Positions 15,340 to 23,143 are shown, numbered from the stretch's first letter. The stretch: 33,860 nucleotides of DNA from JAWWPY01 sp036394075 (GCA_036394075.1 DASWFT010000704.1:1-33860), one strand, 5' to 3'. Made by a program: numbers and translations. The notes: generated by a model from the sequence alone, not told the origin.

Positions 15340-16724
15340 GCTGGCTGACCCGTCAGTGGCAGTGTCGCACTGACCCGGAACCCGCCGGCCGGGCGTGGCC
15401 CGGCGTGGAACTCGCCGCCAAGTGCGGCGACCCGCTCGTGCATGCCCACGATGCCGTGGCCGGCTTGGACATCCTGCGAGCCGGCCGGGGCAGCCTGCAC
15501 GCCGGCCCGGGCAGCCTGCGGACCGGCCGGTGCAGCCTGCGGACCGGCCGGTGCAGCCTGCGGACTGGCCGGTGCAGCCTGCGGGCGGCCTTCGTGATCG
15601 CCGGGACGTGATCGGCCGTCGTCATCGACGACGATGCTCAAAGCGTCGGGTTGATAACCGAGCTGGAGGCGCGCGATCTGGCTGCCAGCGTGCTTGCAGA
15701 CATTGGTCAGTGATTCCTGGATGACACGGTAGGCGGTCAGGTCCGCCGCTGGTGGTAGCTGGCGGACCGTCCCCTGGACCTGGTGCTCGACCGTGAGCCC
15801 GGACCGGCGATAGGCGGCGATCAGCTCGCCAAGCCCGGTGAGGCCGACGACGGGCCTGGTCGGCACGGGCGAGTCGCCTGGTTCCCGGAGCAGCCCGACC
15901 GTGGCGTGCAGCTCCTCCAGCGCGCTCCGGGTGGCCGTGGCGACGTGCGCCAGTGCCGCACGGACCTGGTCAGGGTCGGTGTTCAGCAGGAATCCAGCCA
16001 CCCCGGACTGGACGTTGATGATGGCCAGGTGGTGGCCGACGCTGTCATGCAGGTCATGAGCGATCCGCAGCCGCTCCTCGGTGACGCGCCGACGGGCCTC
16101 CTGCTCCCGGGCGCGCTCCGCCTGCTCGCTGATGCGCTCCGCACGCTGCGCGCGCCGTTCGACCTCGGCGAGATAGCTGCGCCGGTTACGGGAGGCGACG
16201 CCGACGGCCAGGGCCATCCCGCCCAGGGCCGCCAGAGCCAGGTTGTCTGACTTCAGCCACGACGCCGAGCTGGCCAGCATGTGCATGACGACCAGCGCCA
16301 GGACCGCGAGGCCACCGACCAGCCGCGCGCCGCGCCGGTCACTGATGTCGGCCACCGTGTACAGCGCGATCAGCGGGGCGAACATGAGCATCACCGCGCC
16401 GCGACCACGGGTCTGTGCCAGGCACGCCTCGGCCGCAAACACGCTGATGACCAGGACCGTGACCGGATAACGGCGTCGCGCGCCGAGCACGCCGCAGCTC
16501 ACAGCGGCCAGGGTCACCGCCGGGGCGGTGAGCTGATCGGAGGCGGCAGCCGGGCCGATCATGCTGATCTCCATGGTGACGGCGAAGATCACGGCCGCGG
16601 CCGACAGGTCGACCACATGCGGATGCAGGCGCGCCGCGCGGCGCAGCACGCCCAGTGGCGCTCTCAGCAGGCCCAGGGCCCTCAGCCGACCCAGTGGCGC
16701 CCTCAGCAGGCCCGGTGCGCTCAT
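15336..16724 (-). CDS. NarL-family sensor histidine kinase with repeat insertion in its ATP-binding domain
   Basis: The 462-aa protein has about five N-terminal membrane helices without an obvious sensing domain, then a coiled coil around 180-215 (AEVERRAQRAERISEQAERAREQEARR). The HisKA_3 box follows with phospho-acceptor His223 (IAHDLHDSVGHH). The HATPase N-box is ESLTNVCKHAG. Between VVDDDGR (G1) and GHGIVGMHERVAALGG (G2) lies a Pro/Ala/Gln insertion coded by a 21-bp tandem repeat, at the ATP-lid position (about residues 381-416). The first 30 residues also hold a duplicated LLRAPLG, coded by a 39-bp repeat (16651-16674 and 16690-16713). ATG 16724 overlaps the stop of a short repeat ORF. 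Partner regulator is the next gene. Confidence 0.93.
   Translation of the reverse strand: MSAPGLLRAPLGRLRALGLLRAPLGVLRRAARLHPHVVDLSAAAVIFAVTMEISMIGPAAASDQLTAPAVTLAAVSCGVLGARRRYPVTVLVISVFAAEACLAQTRGRGAVMLMFAPLIALYTVADISDRRGARLVGGLAVLALVVMHMLASSASWLKSDNLALAALGGMALAVGVASRNRRSYLAEVERRAQRAERISEQAERAREQEARRRVTEERLRIAHDLHDSVGHHLAIINVQSGVAGFLLNTDPDQVRAALAHVATATRSALEELHATVGLLREPGDSPVPTRPVVGLTGLGELIAAYRRSGLTVEHQVQGTVRQLPPAADLTAYRVIQESLTNVCKHAGSQIARLQLGYQPDALSIVVDDDGRSRPGDHEGRPQAAPASPQAAPAGPQAAPAGPQAARAGVQAAPAGSQDVQAGHGIVGMHERVAALGGEFHAGPRPAGGFRVSATLPLTGQPA
15478..15582. repeat. 21-bp tandem repeat (5 units) inside the sensor kinase gene
   Basis: There are five contiguous 21-bp units starting at 15478, 15499, 15520, 15541 and 15562, with consensus ggaccggccggtgcagcctgc less one or two bases in some units. 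On the coding strand they give 7-residue units of the type QAAPAGP. The period preserves the frame, and the outer units are more diverged than the inner ones, as expected for slippage growth. Confidence 0.93.
16651..16713. repeat. 39-bp direct repeat in the 5' end of the sensor kinase gene
   Basis: The segment cccagtggcgctctcagcag and its continuation at 16651-16674 recurs at 16690-16713 with one change (period 39). It encodes the duplicated LLRAPLG at the kinase N-terminus. Confidence 0.75.
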
Positions 16725-16999
16725 GGGGTGTCTCCCGCTCGCCTCCGGGGCGCTTTCAGGCGCCTCCTTCCCTCGTCGCTCGTGCTCTGCTCCCCGCTCG
16801 CCGGCCGGGGCGCTTTAAGGTGCCGCCTTCCCTCGTCGCTCGTGCTCTGCTCCCCGCTCGCCGGCCAGGGCGCTTTAAGGTGCCGCCTTCCCTCGTTGCT
16901 CGTTCCTCGCTCCTCAGTCCAGGCAGCACCGCGCCCCGGCGGCTCGTTCACGCTCCGCTCCTCAGTCCAGGCGGCGCCGCGCCCCTCCGGCTCGCTCAT
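16721..16999 (-). CDS. Short repeat-built ORF translationally coupled to the sensor kinase
   Basis: An ATG at 16999 opens a 92-codon frame. Its stop overlaps the kinase ATG as ATGA. The protein consists almost wholly of repeats: two 16-residue units of the type GRGAAWTEERxxNEPP, then three 20-residue units of the type STSDEGRRHLKAPRPAS. The DNA periods (48 and 60 bp) are multiples of three, which fits selection for the frame. It is highly charged (Arg/Glu/Lys), without signal peptide or membrane segment. No ribosome site is seen; a TATCGT about 8 nt before the ATG might be a leaderless -10 box. It may be a real small protein, a translated leader that sets kinase expression, or only an open frame through a minisatellite. 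I do not recognise a family. Confidence 0.5.
   Translation of the reverse strand: MSEPEGRGAAWTEERSVNEPPGRGAAWTEERGTSNEGRRHLKAPWPASGEQSTSDEGRRHLKAPRPASGEQSTSDEGRRRLKAPRRRAGDTP
16741..16995. repeat. Minisatellite: 60-bp units (3) and 48-bp units (2)
   Basis: Units at 16741, 16801 and 16861 share ggcgctttaagg and ccttccctcgtcgctcgt in the same places (period 60). The first and second agree nearly throughout; the third diverges in its last 20 bases. A second family starts at 16911 and 16959 with tcctcagtccaggc (period 48). Together they fill the leader region of the sensor kinase gene. Confidence 0.9.
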
Positions 17000-17206
17000 G
17001 CGTCCACGATAGGGACGCGGCGGCCGGTGCGCGTCGGCGTGGGACGGTAACCGGCCGGTACCACGGCCGCGGTAGCCCAAACATGCCGCGATGGGCTGAC
17101 GACCGGGAGGGCCCGGCCGGGCCATGGTGGTGGCGAAACCGCTAGCGGCGCCCCGACAGAGAACGGATGACTCTTGGATGAGGCAGCAGATCGCCAGGAG
17201 GCCGCG

Positions 17207-17968
17207 ATGACCGGCCTATCGGTACGAGGACTGAGCAAGCGCTACGGCCGGGTGAGCGCGGTCGAGGATCTGAGCTTCGATGTCCCGGCCGGCGAGGTGA
17301 CCGGGTTCCTCGGCCCCAACGGCGCCGGAAAGACGACCACCCTACGGATCCTGCTGGGGCTGGCGCGCGCCACGACCGGGCAGGCGCTGATCGGTGGGTT
17401 GCGCTACGACCAGCTGACCCGCCCACGCGAGATAGTCGGCGCCGTGCTGGAGGCCACCGGGTTCCATCCGGGCCGCCGCGGCCGGGATCACCTGCGGATC
17501 CTCGCGCGCTCAAGCGGGCTGCCCGCGCGCCGGGTTGATGAGGTGCTCGACCGGGTGGAACTGTCGCCGGCCGCTGGCCGGCGGGTGGGTGGCTACTCGA
17601 TGGGCATGCGCCAGCGTCTCGGCCTGGCCGCAGCCCTGCTCGGGAATCCGCAGGTGCTGATCCTCGACGAGCCAGCCAACGGGCTCGACCCGGCGGGCAT
17701 GGCGTCGCTGCGCCTGCTGCTGCGTGAGCTGGCCGGGGAGGGACGCACCGTGCTGATCTCCAGCCACGTCCTGAGCGAGATCGCCCAGACGGTGGACCGC
17801 GTCGTCATCATCAGCGCCGGCCGGCTGCGCTTCGCTGGCCCGCTCAGCCAGCTCGCGCGCCCCGGGGTCCAGCAGGCCGCCAGCCTGGAGGATGCCTTCC
17901 TGCGGCTGACCACGGACGTAGGCCAGCCGGACGTCACGGCCCGCCCGACCTCCGCCGACACCCGCTAA
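17207..17968 (+). CDS. ABC transporter ATP-binding protein (ABC-2/drug-export type)
   Basis: The 253-aa ATPase has Walker A GPNGAGKTTT near residue 39, a signature loop GGYSMGMRQRLGLA (YSMGM in place of LSGGQ, common in DrrA/NatA-like exporters), Walker B VLILDEPANGLDP and switch His in LISSHVLSEI. ATG 17207 is preferred because AGGAGG (17196-17201) lies 5 nt upstream; a TTG at 17174 would extend it by 11 residues across the ribosome site. It is followed by a permease gene after 28 bp. Facing the two-component system, it is probably part of its regulon. Substrate is unknown. Confidence 0.95.
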   Translation: MTGLSVRGLSKRYGRVSAVEDLSFDVPAGEVTGFLGPNGAGKTTTLRILLGLARATTGQALIGGLRYDQLTRPREIVGAVLEATGFHPGRRGRDHLRILARSSGLPARRVDEVLDRVELSPAAGRRVGGYSMGMRQRLGLAAALLGNPQVLILDEPANGLDPAGMASLRLLLRELAGEGRTVLISSHVLSEIAQTVDRVVIISAGRLRFAGPLSQLARPGVQQAASLEDAFLRLTTDVGQPDVTARPTSADTR

Positions 17969-17996
17969 GAGCAGACCGTTAAGAAAGGCCCCTTGT

Positions 17997-18737
17997 ATGC
18001 CTGCCCTGATCGCAGCCGAGTTCCTGAAACTACGCACGATCCGCAGCCCCTGGCTGGTGCTCGGTGCGGCACCGCTGATCGTCGTGGCCGGCATCAGCGG
18101 GCTGGTCGTCTCCAACGGCCACACACCGCACGAGACACAGCAAGGCCCCGCGCTCGCGCATGTCGGGCTGACCTCCGTGATCACTTTGATGTTCGGCATC
18201 CTCGCCGTCGCCAGCGAGTACCGGCACAAGACGATCACCGACACCTACCTGAGCACGCCCCGGCGGGACCGGGTCATCCAGTCCAAGCTCGTCGTGTACA
18301 CCCTCGTCGGAGGCCTCTGCGGTGTCCTGGCCAGCGCAGTCGGGCTGGCCACCGCCGCCGCTTGGTGGGCCGGTAAAGGAGCGTCCTTCTCCTGGTCGGA
18401 TGCGCGGATGTGGCAGACGATCGGCGGCTCCATAGCGTGGAACGCCGCGTTCGCGGCGATCGGCGTCGGCCTCGGCGCGCTGATCCGCAACCTCGCCGGT
18501 GCCATCGCCGTCGCCTTGGCCTGGCTCGCCCTGATCGAAGGCATCCTCAGCCAGCTGGTCGGCAGCAGCCTCAGCCGCTGGCTGCCATTCAACGCCGGAC
18601 TCGCGCTCGGCGGGTCCGGTCAAGCCGGCCCGGCCGATCCGCTCTCTCGCTGGGCGGGCGGGCTGATCCTGGCCGCGTACGCGGTCGCATTCGCCGTCAT
18701 GGCCGTCGCGACCACGACCCGGCGTGACGTCGCCTGA
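17997..18737 (+). CDS. ABC-2-type transporter permease
   Basis: The 246-aa protein has six membrane helices. The first is preceded by FLKLRTIRSPWLVL, the typical entry of actinobacterial ABC-2 permeases, and the cytosolic loop EYRHKTITDTYLSTPRRDRVIQSKL joins TM2 and TM3 (coupling region). ATG 17997 has AGAAAGG upstream. Together with the ATPase it forms a two-gene exporter or bacitracin/antibiotic-type pump of unknown cargo. Confidence 0.92.
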   Translation: MPALIAAEFLKLRTIRSPWLVLGAAPLIVVAGISGLVVSNGHTPHETQQGPALAHVGLTSVITLMFGILAVASEYRHKTITDTYLSTPRRDRVIQSKLVVYTLVGGLCGVLASAVGLATAAAWWAGKGASFSWSDARMWQTIGGSIAWNAAFAAIGVGLGALIRNLAGAIAVALAWLALIEGILSQLVGSSLSRWLPFNAGLALGGSGQAGPADPLSRWAGGLILAAYAVAFAVMAVATTTRRDVA

Positions 18738-18860
18738 CCCGGGGCACGTCCCAGACTCACCCTGGCCGCAGACGCCGTCAGCCGTGAGCTCATGGGCCCG
18801 CGGACCTTGGACGTGCGGCAGGCTCACGATCCCCTGGACACGCCTACCGCCCCAAACATG

Positions 18861-18899
18861 CGCTGGCCGCCGCGTCGCGCAGGGACACGGCGGCCAGCG
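18861..18899. terminator. Bidirectional hairpin between convergent genes
   Basis: CGCTGGCCGCCG (18861-18872) and CGGCGGCCAGCG (18888-18899) form a perfect 12-bp stem with a 15-nt loop. It lies in the 228-bp gap between the convergent permease and DUF397 genes. There is no T-run, which is common for actinomycete terminators. Nothing else is seen in the gap. Confidence 0.6.
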
Positions 18900-18965
18900 G
18901 TCAGGGCTCGCGGCCCGCGGCGAGCACGGAGACCGGCTCGCCGCGGCCGCGACGACGGCCTGGTA

Positions 18966-19199
18966 CTAGACCAGAAGATCGTCGAATTCGCCTTGCTTGA
19001 CGCCCTCGATGAGCGCCGCGATCTCAGCCTGCGTGTAGATGAGCGCAGGCCCTTCCGGATTCCTTGAGTTACGGACGGCGAACTCCCCGCCAGCCAGCCT
19101 GGCCATCTCGACGCAGGCCCCCTGCGAGTTGCTCACACTGCTCTTGCGCCAGCGAGCATCGGCCAGCTCGGCGGCGGACATTCCGTTATATGTCTTCAT
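18966..19199 (-). CDS. DUF397 domain small protein
   Basis: The 77-aa protein has the DUF397 signature: DARWRKSSVSNSQGACVEMA, then GGEFAVRNSRNPEGPALIYTQAEIAALI near the end. Members are encoded beside XRE-DUF5753 regulators in actinomycetes and are thought to act as their partners; BldB is a distant relative. The ATG follows the TAG of the XRE gene with no gap, so translation is coupled. The C-terminus EFDDLLV is acidic, as usual. Confidence 0.93.
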   Translation of the reverse strand: MKTYNGMSAAELADARWRKSSVSNSQGACVEMARLAGGEFAVRNSRNPEGPALIYTQAEIAALIEGVKQGEFDDLLV

Positions 19200-20069
19200 C
19201 TATGTAACTTCCTCAAGCATTCTGCTCAGGATCTCTGTGGTGTGCTCAGGCGACTCGCTCTCGACACTGAGGCGCTCCATCACCTCGGTGTACCTTTCTA
19301 CGTCGTCGCGCTTATCCAGGTAGAGAGCGCTCGTTAGCTGCTCGAGGTAGACCACATCCGGCAGGTCAACCTCGGGGAATCGCATGATGGTGAATGCCCC
19401 GCCCTCGGCGGCGTGTCCGCCTGAGCTGAAGGGCATGGCCTGGAGCGTGATATTCGGCTCCCTGGTCGCCTCGATCAGCCTCTCGAGCTGCGATCGCATC
19501 ACCTCCCTGCCACCGATCGGACGCCGAAGTGCTGCCTCATCCACCACCGCCCACAGGCGGGGCGCGCCCGCCTTCGCGAGCAATTCCTGCCGGGCCACGC
19601 GCAGGCTGACCCTGCGCTCGATCTCCTCCTCGGGTGCACCCGGTCGGCCGAGCGTCACAACTGCCCTTGCGTAATCCGCCGTCTGGAGCAATCCAGGGAC
19701 GAACTGGACCTCATAGAGCCTGATGAGCGTGGCCGCCTCTTCCAGGCCCACGTAGACCTGGAACCATTCCGGCAGGACATCGCTGTACTTGTGCCACCAA
19801 CCCGGTGTATTGGCCTGCCTGGCGAGCGCAACGAGCGCAACACGTTCCGCCTCATCGGCAACGCCATACATTTCGAGCAGGTCGACAACGTCTCGCTCCT
19901 TGAAGCCAACTCGCCCAAGCTCCATGCGGCTGATCTTGGAACCGGATGCACGGATCGTGTACCCGGCGTCCTCGCGAGTAATTCCCCTGCCCTCGCGCAA
20001 CCTTCGCAGCTGGGAGCCGAGAAGGATACGGAGGACCGTAGGGCCGCTCCCCGGTTGAACTGAAATCAC
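19200..20069 (-). CDS. XRE-family regulator with DUF5753 (WhiJ-like)
   Basis: The 289-aa protein has an N-terminal XRE helix-turn-helix at about residues 15-70 (LGSQLRRLREGRGITREDAGYTIRASGSKISRMELGR in two stretches). The DUF5753 region starts near WWHKYSDVLPEWFQVYVGLEEAA and includes FVPGLLQTADYARAV and ERRVSLRVARQELL. Such proteins resemble Streptomyces WhiJ, which regulates development with a DUF397 partner. GTG 20069 has a GGGGGG run close upstream. It is divergent from a small HATPase protein gene, giving the trio typical of whiJ/abaA loci. Confidence 0.93.
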   Translation of the reverse strand: MISVQPGSGPTVLRILLGSQLRRLREGRGITREDAGYTIRASGSKISRMELGRVGFKERDVVDLLEMYGVADEAERVALVALARQANTPGWWHKYSDVLPEWFQVYVGLEEAATLIRLYEVQFVPGLLQTADYARAVVTLGRPGAPEEEIERRVSLRVARQELLAKAGAPRLWAVVDEAALRRPIGGREVMRSQLERLIEATREPNITLQAMPFSSGGHAAEGGAFTIMRFPEVDLPDVVYLEQLTSALYLDKRDDVERYTEVMERLSVESESPEHTTEILSRMLEEVT

Positions 20070-20181
20070 GCCAACCCCCCAAGCAATCGCCTAAGAACTC
20101 CGTCAGCAGCTCCTCCCGTCGAAGCTTCCTCACGGTTCGCACGTGCGGCTGGAACTTTCATCTGCACGTGCATCCGGCCTT

Positions 20182-20217
20182 GCGCTTGCAAGGTATACAG
20201 GGGATGATAGCGCTTGC
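20182..20217. promoter_or_regulatory. Direct repeat GCGCTTGC in the XRE/HATPase divergent region
   Basis: GCGCTTGC occurs at 20182-20189 and again at 20210-20217, 28 bp apart, on either side of GTATAC. Position between the divergent regulator and HATPase genes makes it a candidate binding site for the XRE protein or a promoter part. The case rests on the repeat and the place only. Confidence 0.3.
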
Positions 20218-20262
20218 GCTCCAGACGTACGACATGTGCCAGCGAAGACAGACGGGAACCCG

Positions 20263-20820
20263 ATGACCGCACACCGGGCGGCCTCGCCAGTCACGACGGA
20301 GGTCATGAGCGTGAGCCATGACTGGTTCCTTGCTCGGAGCGGGCCTGCGGGAATGAGCCCCTTGAGCCCACCTCGTGCGCCAGTGTCGGCGACGATGGAC
20401 GGCCCGGCCGCGGCCCAGCCTTCCGCGACCTGCGCGCTCAGCCCTCTCCCCGAATCGGTCAAGATCGGGCGGGACTTCGCCCGGGCCACCCTGGGGCACT
20501 GGGGCATGGCTACGCTGATCGACTTGGCCGAGCTTGTTATCTCCGAGTTGCTCACCAATGCTCTGCGGCACGGGATCCCATCCGCCCGGCAACTCGCGGA
20601 CGATTGTCCCATCCGGCTGAAACTGCTCGGGCAGGCTCCTTATCTGATGTGCATGGTGACCGATCCCGGAGCCGAGATCCCAGTGCTGCGCGAGTCAGGG
20701 CCCCTCGCGGAGTCAGGCCGTGGGCTGAAGGTCGTGGAATCGTGCTGTGTCCGCTGGGGCTGGCACCTGCTCGACGGCGGCGGGAAGGTCGTCTGGGCGC
20801 TGCTGCGCCCGGATTCCTGA
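20263..20820 (+). CDS. Small HATPase (RsbW/anti-sigma-like) of a WhiJ-type locus
   Basis: The protein is about 185 aa with a C-terminal GHKL ATPase fold: N-box AELVISELLTNALRHG, G1 VTDPGAEIP and G2 SGRGLKVVESC. It lacks a kinase His box, as in RsbW-type anti-sigma factors and the many Streptomyces ATP-binding regulators next to XRE/DUF397 pairs. The N-terminal 60 residues are low-complexity. The start is uncertain: ATG 20263 is used, GTG 20143 is the longest, and ATG 20308 has GGAGG too close. The partner sigma factor or anti-anti-sigma is not in the window. Confidence 0.85.
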   Translation: MTAHRAASPVTTEVMSVSHDWFLARSGPAGMSPLSPPRAPVSATMDGPAAAQPSATCALSPLPESVKIGRDFARATLGHWGMATLIDLAELVISELLTNALRHGIPSARQLADDCPIRLKLLGQAPYLMCMVTDPGAEIPVLRESGPLAESGRGLKVVESCCVRWGWHLLDGGGKVVWALLRPDS

Positions 20821-20998
20821 AAACTGGCTGCCGGCCCCGGGCCCTTCCCGTTATCTGCGCCGCGGCATTCGGGTGGTGGCCACGGTATTTGGCCTAGGCA
20901 AGGCCGGCCCGCGAAGCTAGGCTCAGTGCGCTGCCAGCCCGGCGACATTCAGGCTGGCATGTGAGCCGCGCTCATTCGAGCTGGCGTGAGGAGCAGGC

Positions 20999-21490
20999 AT
21001 GTACCAGCCCTACCCGTCGGGCGGGCAGGTTCCAGAGCCGCAGCGGCCGGAGCCGCCGAGCCCAGTGCTTACCGCGGTCAAGCTCATGTATGCGGGCGCG
21101 GTGCTGAGCGCCATCATCGTGGTGGTGACTTTGCTAACCGTCGGCAGCGTCAGGACCGCCATCCATAACGCTTACCCGCACTACTCGAGCACCAGGGTCC
21201 ACTCTGCAGCAATGGGGCTGGTAGTTATCGAAGTGATCATCTGGGTTGTCACGATGGGCCTTTGGCTCTGGATGGCCGTGAAGAACAGAGTAGGAAGAGG
21301 CTGGGCGCGGATCACGGCGACCGTGCTGTTCGGCCTGAATACCATCTTGCTGCTGCTGAACTTCAGCCGCCCGCATATTAGCTTCGGCCTGCTGCTCTTC
21401 CTGCTGATGTGGCTGATCGGCCTCGGCGCCATCCTCATGCTGTGGCGGAAGGAATCCAGCGCCTATTTCGCCGCGGCCCGGCAACCCTGA
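20999..21490 (+). CDS. Four-helix membrane protein, function unknown
   Basis: The 163-aa protein has a Pro-rich cytosolic N-terminus (MYQPYPSGGQVPEPQRPEPP) and four membrane helices around 31-49, 72-92, 103-121 and 125-146. Such short proteins with a Pro/Gln N-tail are common in actinomycetes and have no assigned job. GAGGAG lies 6-7 nt before ATG 20999. The 180 bp before it hold nothing recognisable. Confidence 0.85.
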   Translation: MYQPYPSGGQVPEPQRPEPPSPVLTAVKLMYAGAVLSAIIVVVTLLTVGSVRTAIHNAYPHYSSTRVHSAAMGLVVIEVIIWVVTMGLWLWMAVKNRVGRGWARITATVLFGLNTILLLLNFSRPHISFGLLLFLLMWLIGLGAILMLWRKESSAYFAAARQP

Positions 21491-21501
21491 CCGCGGACTG
21501 G

Positions 21502-21555
21502 GCGGACCCGCGGAACCGGGCGGACCCGCGGAACCGGGCGGACCCGCGATACCGG
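21502..21555. repeat. 18-bp tandem repeat (3 units)
   Basis: GCGGACCCGCGGAACCGG occurs at 21502, 21520 and 21538 (the last with two changes). It lies between the convergent membrane protein and ROK repressor genes. Each unit contains the palindrome-like CCGCGG, so the RNA could fold. Confidence 0.9.
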
Positions 21556-21581
21556 GGGCGGCACAGGTGCGCCGCGCGGGC

Positions 21582-23006
21582 TCAGGCGTTCGCCGCCTGG
21601 AACCGGGCTGATCCGGAGTCATCCAGATCGGTGCCGGCCACAGCCCCGCCCTCCGGCCCGGCCGCGGCCGGAAGCGTGGCGGTCAGCTGTCGCCATGCGA
21701 TCTCGGCGCCGGCCGCCAGGCAGCCGTCGACGACCGCGTCAGTCCCCAGTGCGCTCACCCGCACCTCGGGCATGACGGGCGCAAGCTGCCGGAGTTCGCG
21801 GGTCACCGCCTCGGCGAAACCCGGGGCCTGGCCGATCCCGCCGCCGAGCACGACCAGCGCCGGGTCCACGATGGTCACCACGGAGCACAGAACCCTGGCC
21901 ACCAGCAGTGCCTCCTCAGCCACCACGGCGGCCGCCCGCTCATCGCCACCAGCCGCCGCGGCGAACACGCGGCGGGCCGAGACCGCGCCCCGCATTCCCG
22001 CCCGGCGCGCCGCCCTGACCACGGCAGACGCCGATGCCGCGGCTTCCAGCGACCCCCGCCGGCGGGCGTCCTGGTGATCGGTGCCATGGCCACCTGACAG
22101 CGGCATGTAGGCGATCTCGCCGGCCACCCCATGGACGCCGCGATGCAGCCGTCCCCCGATCACCAGGCCCATGCCGATGCCGGAGCCGACCGAGACGAAG
22201 GCAAAGTCGTCCGCCTCCCGGCCGTGCCCGTGCGTGCGCTCGGCCAGCGCCGCCGCGTCCACGTCGTTCTCCACCACCAGCGACTGGCCGAACGCCTCCC
22301 GCAGGCCGTCCAGCACCGCCGGGCGATCCCAGCCCGGCAGGCCGCCGGTGAGCGCCATCGAGTTATGCCGCGGATCGTAGACACCGGGGCTGCCGATCAC
22401 GGTCTGGGTGATCGACGGCCTGGCCAGCCCGGCCGACACGCACAACTCGTCCGCGAGCCTGGTCAGCTCGGCCACCCGGCCGCGGACGCTGGAGGCGCGC
22501 GACCTCGCCGACGATCGGGCCCGGATGTCGCCGGCCAGGTCGGCCAGCGCGCCGCGCACGTACTGGTGCCCGATGTCGAGGCCGAGCACGAATCCCGCGT
22601 CCGGCCGGATCTCGTACAGCCGTGCGGACCGGCCCGGCAGACCCGTGCGCTGTCCGGCGACGCGGATCAGCCCGGCCCGCTCGACCGTGGCGAGCGCCCC
22701 GGACACGGTCGGCTTCGACAGCCCGGACAGCCGGGCCAGCTCGGCGCGGGAGCACTGGCCCAGGTCCCGGATGTGGCCGAGCAGCAGCTGCTCGTTCAGC
22801 GCCCGGATCAGCTGAGGACGTGCCGCTGACCGGCCGGCACCATGGCCTCTAGGCCTCGTCATACCGAACGGATCAGCCCCGCCGCTCCCGGGCTGCGCCG
22901 CTGGCTCAGCCCCAGAGGCACCGACCGACGTGCCACCGGACATGCCATCCGAGACCGTCACCGCCACCTCCGCCACCATCCTTCCGCATCGCCGCAGCGA
23001 GCGCAT
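21582..23006 (-). CDS. ROK-family transcriptional repressor (NagC/XylR type)
   Basis: The protein is up to 474 aa. After a low-complexity N-tail of about 60 residues, a winged helix-turn-helix lies around 65-125 (LIRALNEQLLLGHIRDLGQCSRAELARLSGLSKPTVSGAL in two stretches). The ROK sugar-binding domain follows: LGLDIGHQYVRGALADLAG, VVENDVDAAALAERTHG, GIGMGLVIGGRLHRGVHGVAGEIAYMPL, and the VLGGGIG end. The Cys-rich zinc motif (CxCGxxGCxE) is absent; the equivalent stretch reads GTDHQDARRRGSLE, which keeps only the final Glu. The start is uncertain (GTG/ATG codons at 23006 and within the first 22 residues). It diverges from the ROK kinase operon and most probably represses it through the operator at 23195-23223. 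Confidence 0.92.
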   Translation of the reverse strand: MRSLRRCGRMVAEVAVTVSDGMSGGTSVGASGAEPAAQPGSGGADPFGMTRPRGHGAGRSAARPQLIRALNEQLLLGHIRDLGQCSRAELARLSGLSKPTVSGALATVERAGLIRVAGQRTGLPGRSARLYEIRPDAGFVLGLDIGHQYVRGALADLAGDIRARSSARSRASSVRGRVAELTRLADELCVSAGLARPSITQTVIGSPGVYDPRHNSMALTGGLPGWDRPAVLDGLREAFGQSLVVENDVDAAALAERTHGHGREADDFAFVSVGSGIGMGLVIGGRLHRGVHGVAGEIAYMPLSGGHGTDHQDARRRGSLEAAASASAVVRAARRAGMRGAVSARRVFAAAAGGDERAAAVVAEEALLVARVLCSVVTIVDPALVVLGGGIGQAPGFAEAVTRELRQLAPVMPEVRVSALGTDAVVDGCLAAGAEIAWRQLTATLPAAAGPEGGAVAGTDLDDSGSARFQAANA

Positions 23007-23030
23007 CAGGTAGCCCGGCTACCCGCCGGG

Positions 23031-23092
23031 CCCAACGACACCGATTCCGCACCGGGCTCGTCCCAACGACACCAAACCCGCACCGACCACGT
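23031..23092. repeat. Two imperfect 31-bp direct repeats
   Basis: Both copies begin cccaacgacacc (23031 and 23062), share ccgcaccg at the same offset and end in cgt. They lie between the ROK repressor start and the G-rich run. They may be a duplicated regulator site or slippage relic. Confidence 0.65.
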
Positions 23093-23100
23093 TCGCCGAC

Positions 23101-23143
23101 GGGTGGGTGGGTGGGTGGGTGGGTGGGTGGTGGGGTCGGTGGG
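23101..23143. repeat. (GGGT)7 microsatellite, G-quadruplex-prone
   Basis: GGGT is repeated seven times from 23101 to 23128 and followed by GG, TGGGG and TGGG runs to 23143. Eight or more G-triplets with one-base loops are an ideal parallel G-quadruplex sequence on the plus strand. It is about 50 bp upstream of the operator and within the divergent promoter region. Confidence 0.95.

Noticed and set aside
16741..16995. CRISPR array
   Set aside because: Units are contiguous tandem copies without unique spacers, and no cas gene is present.
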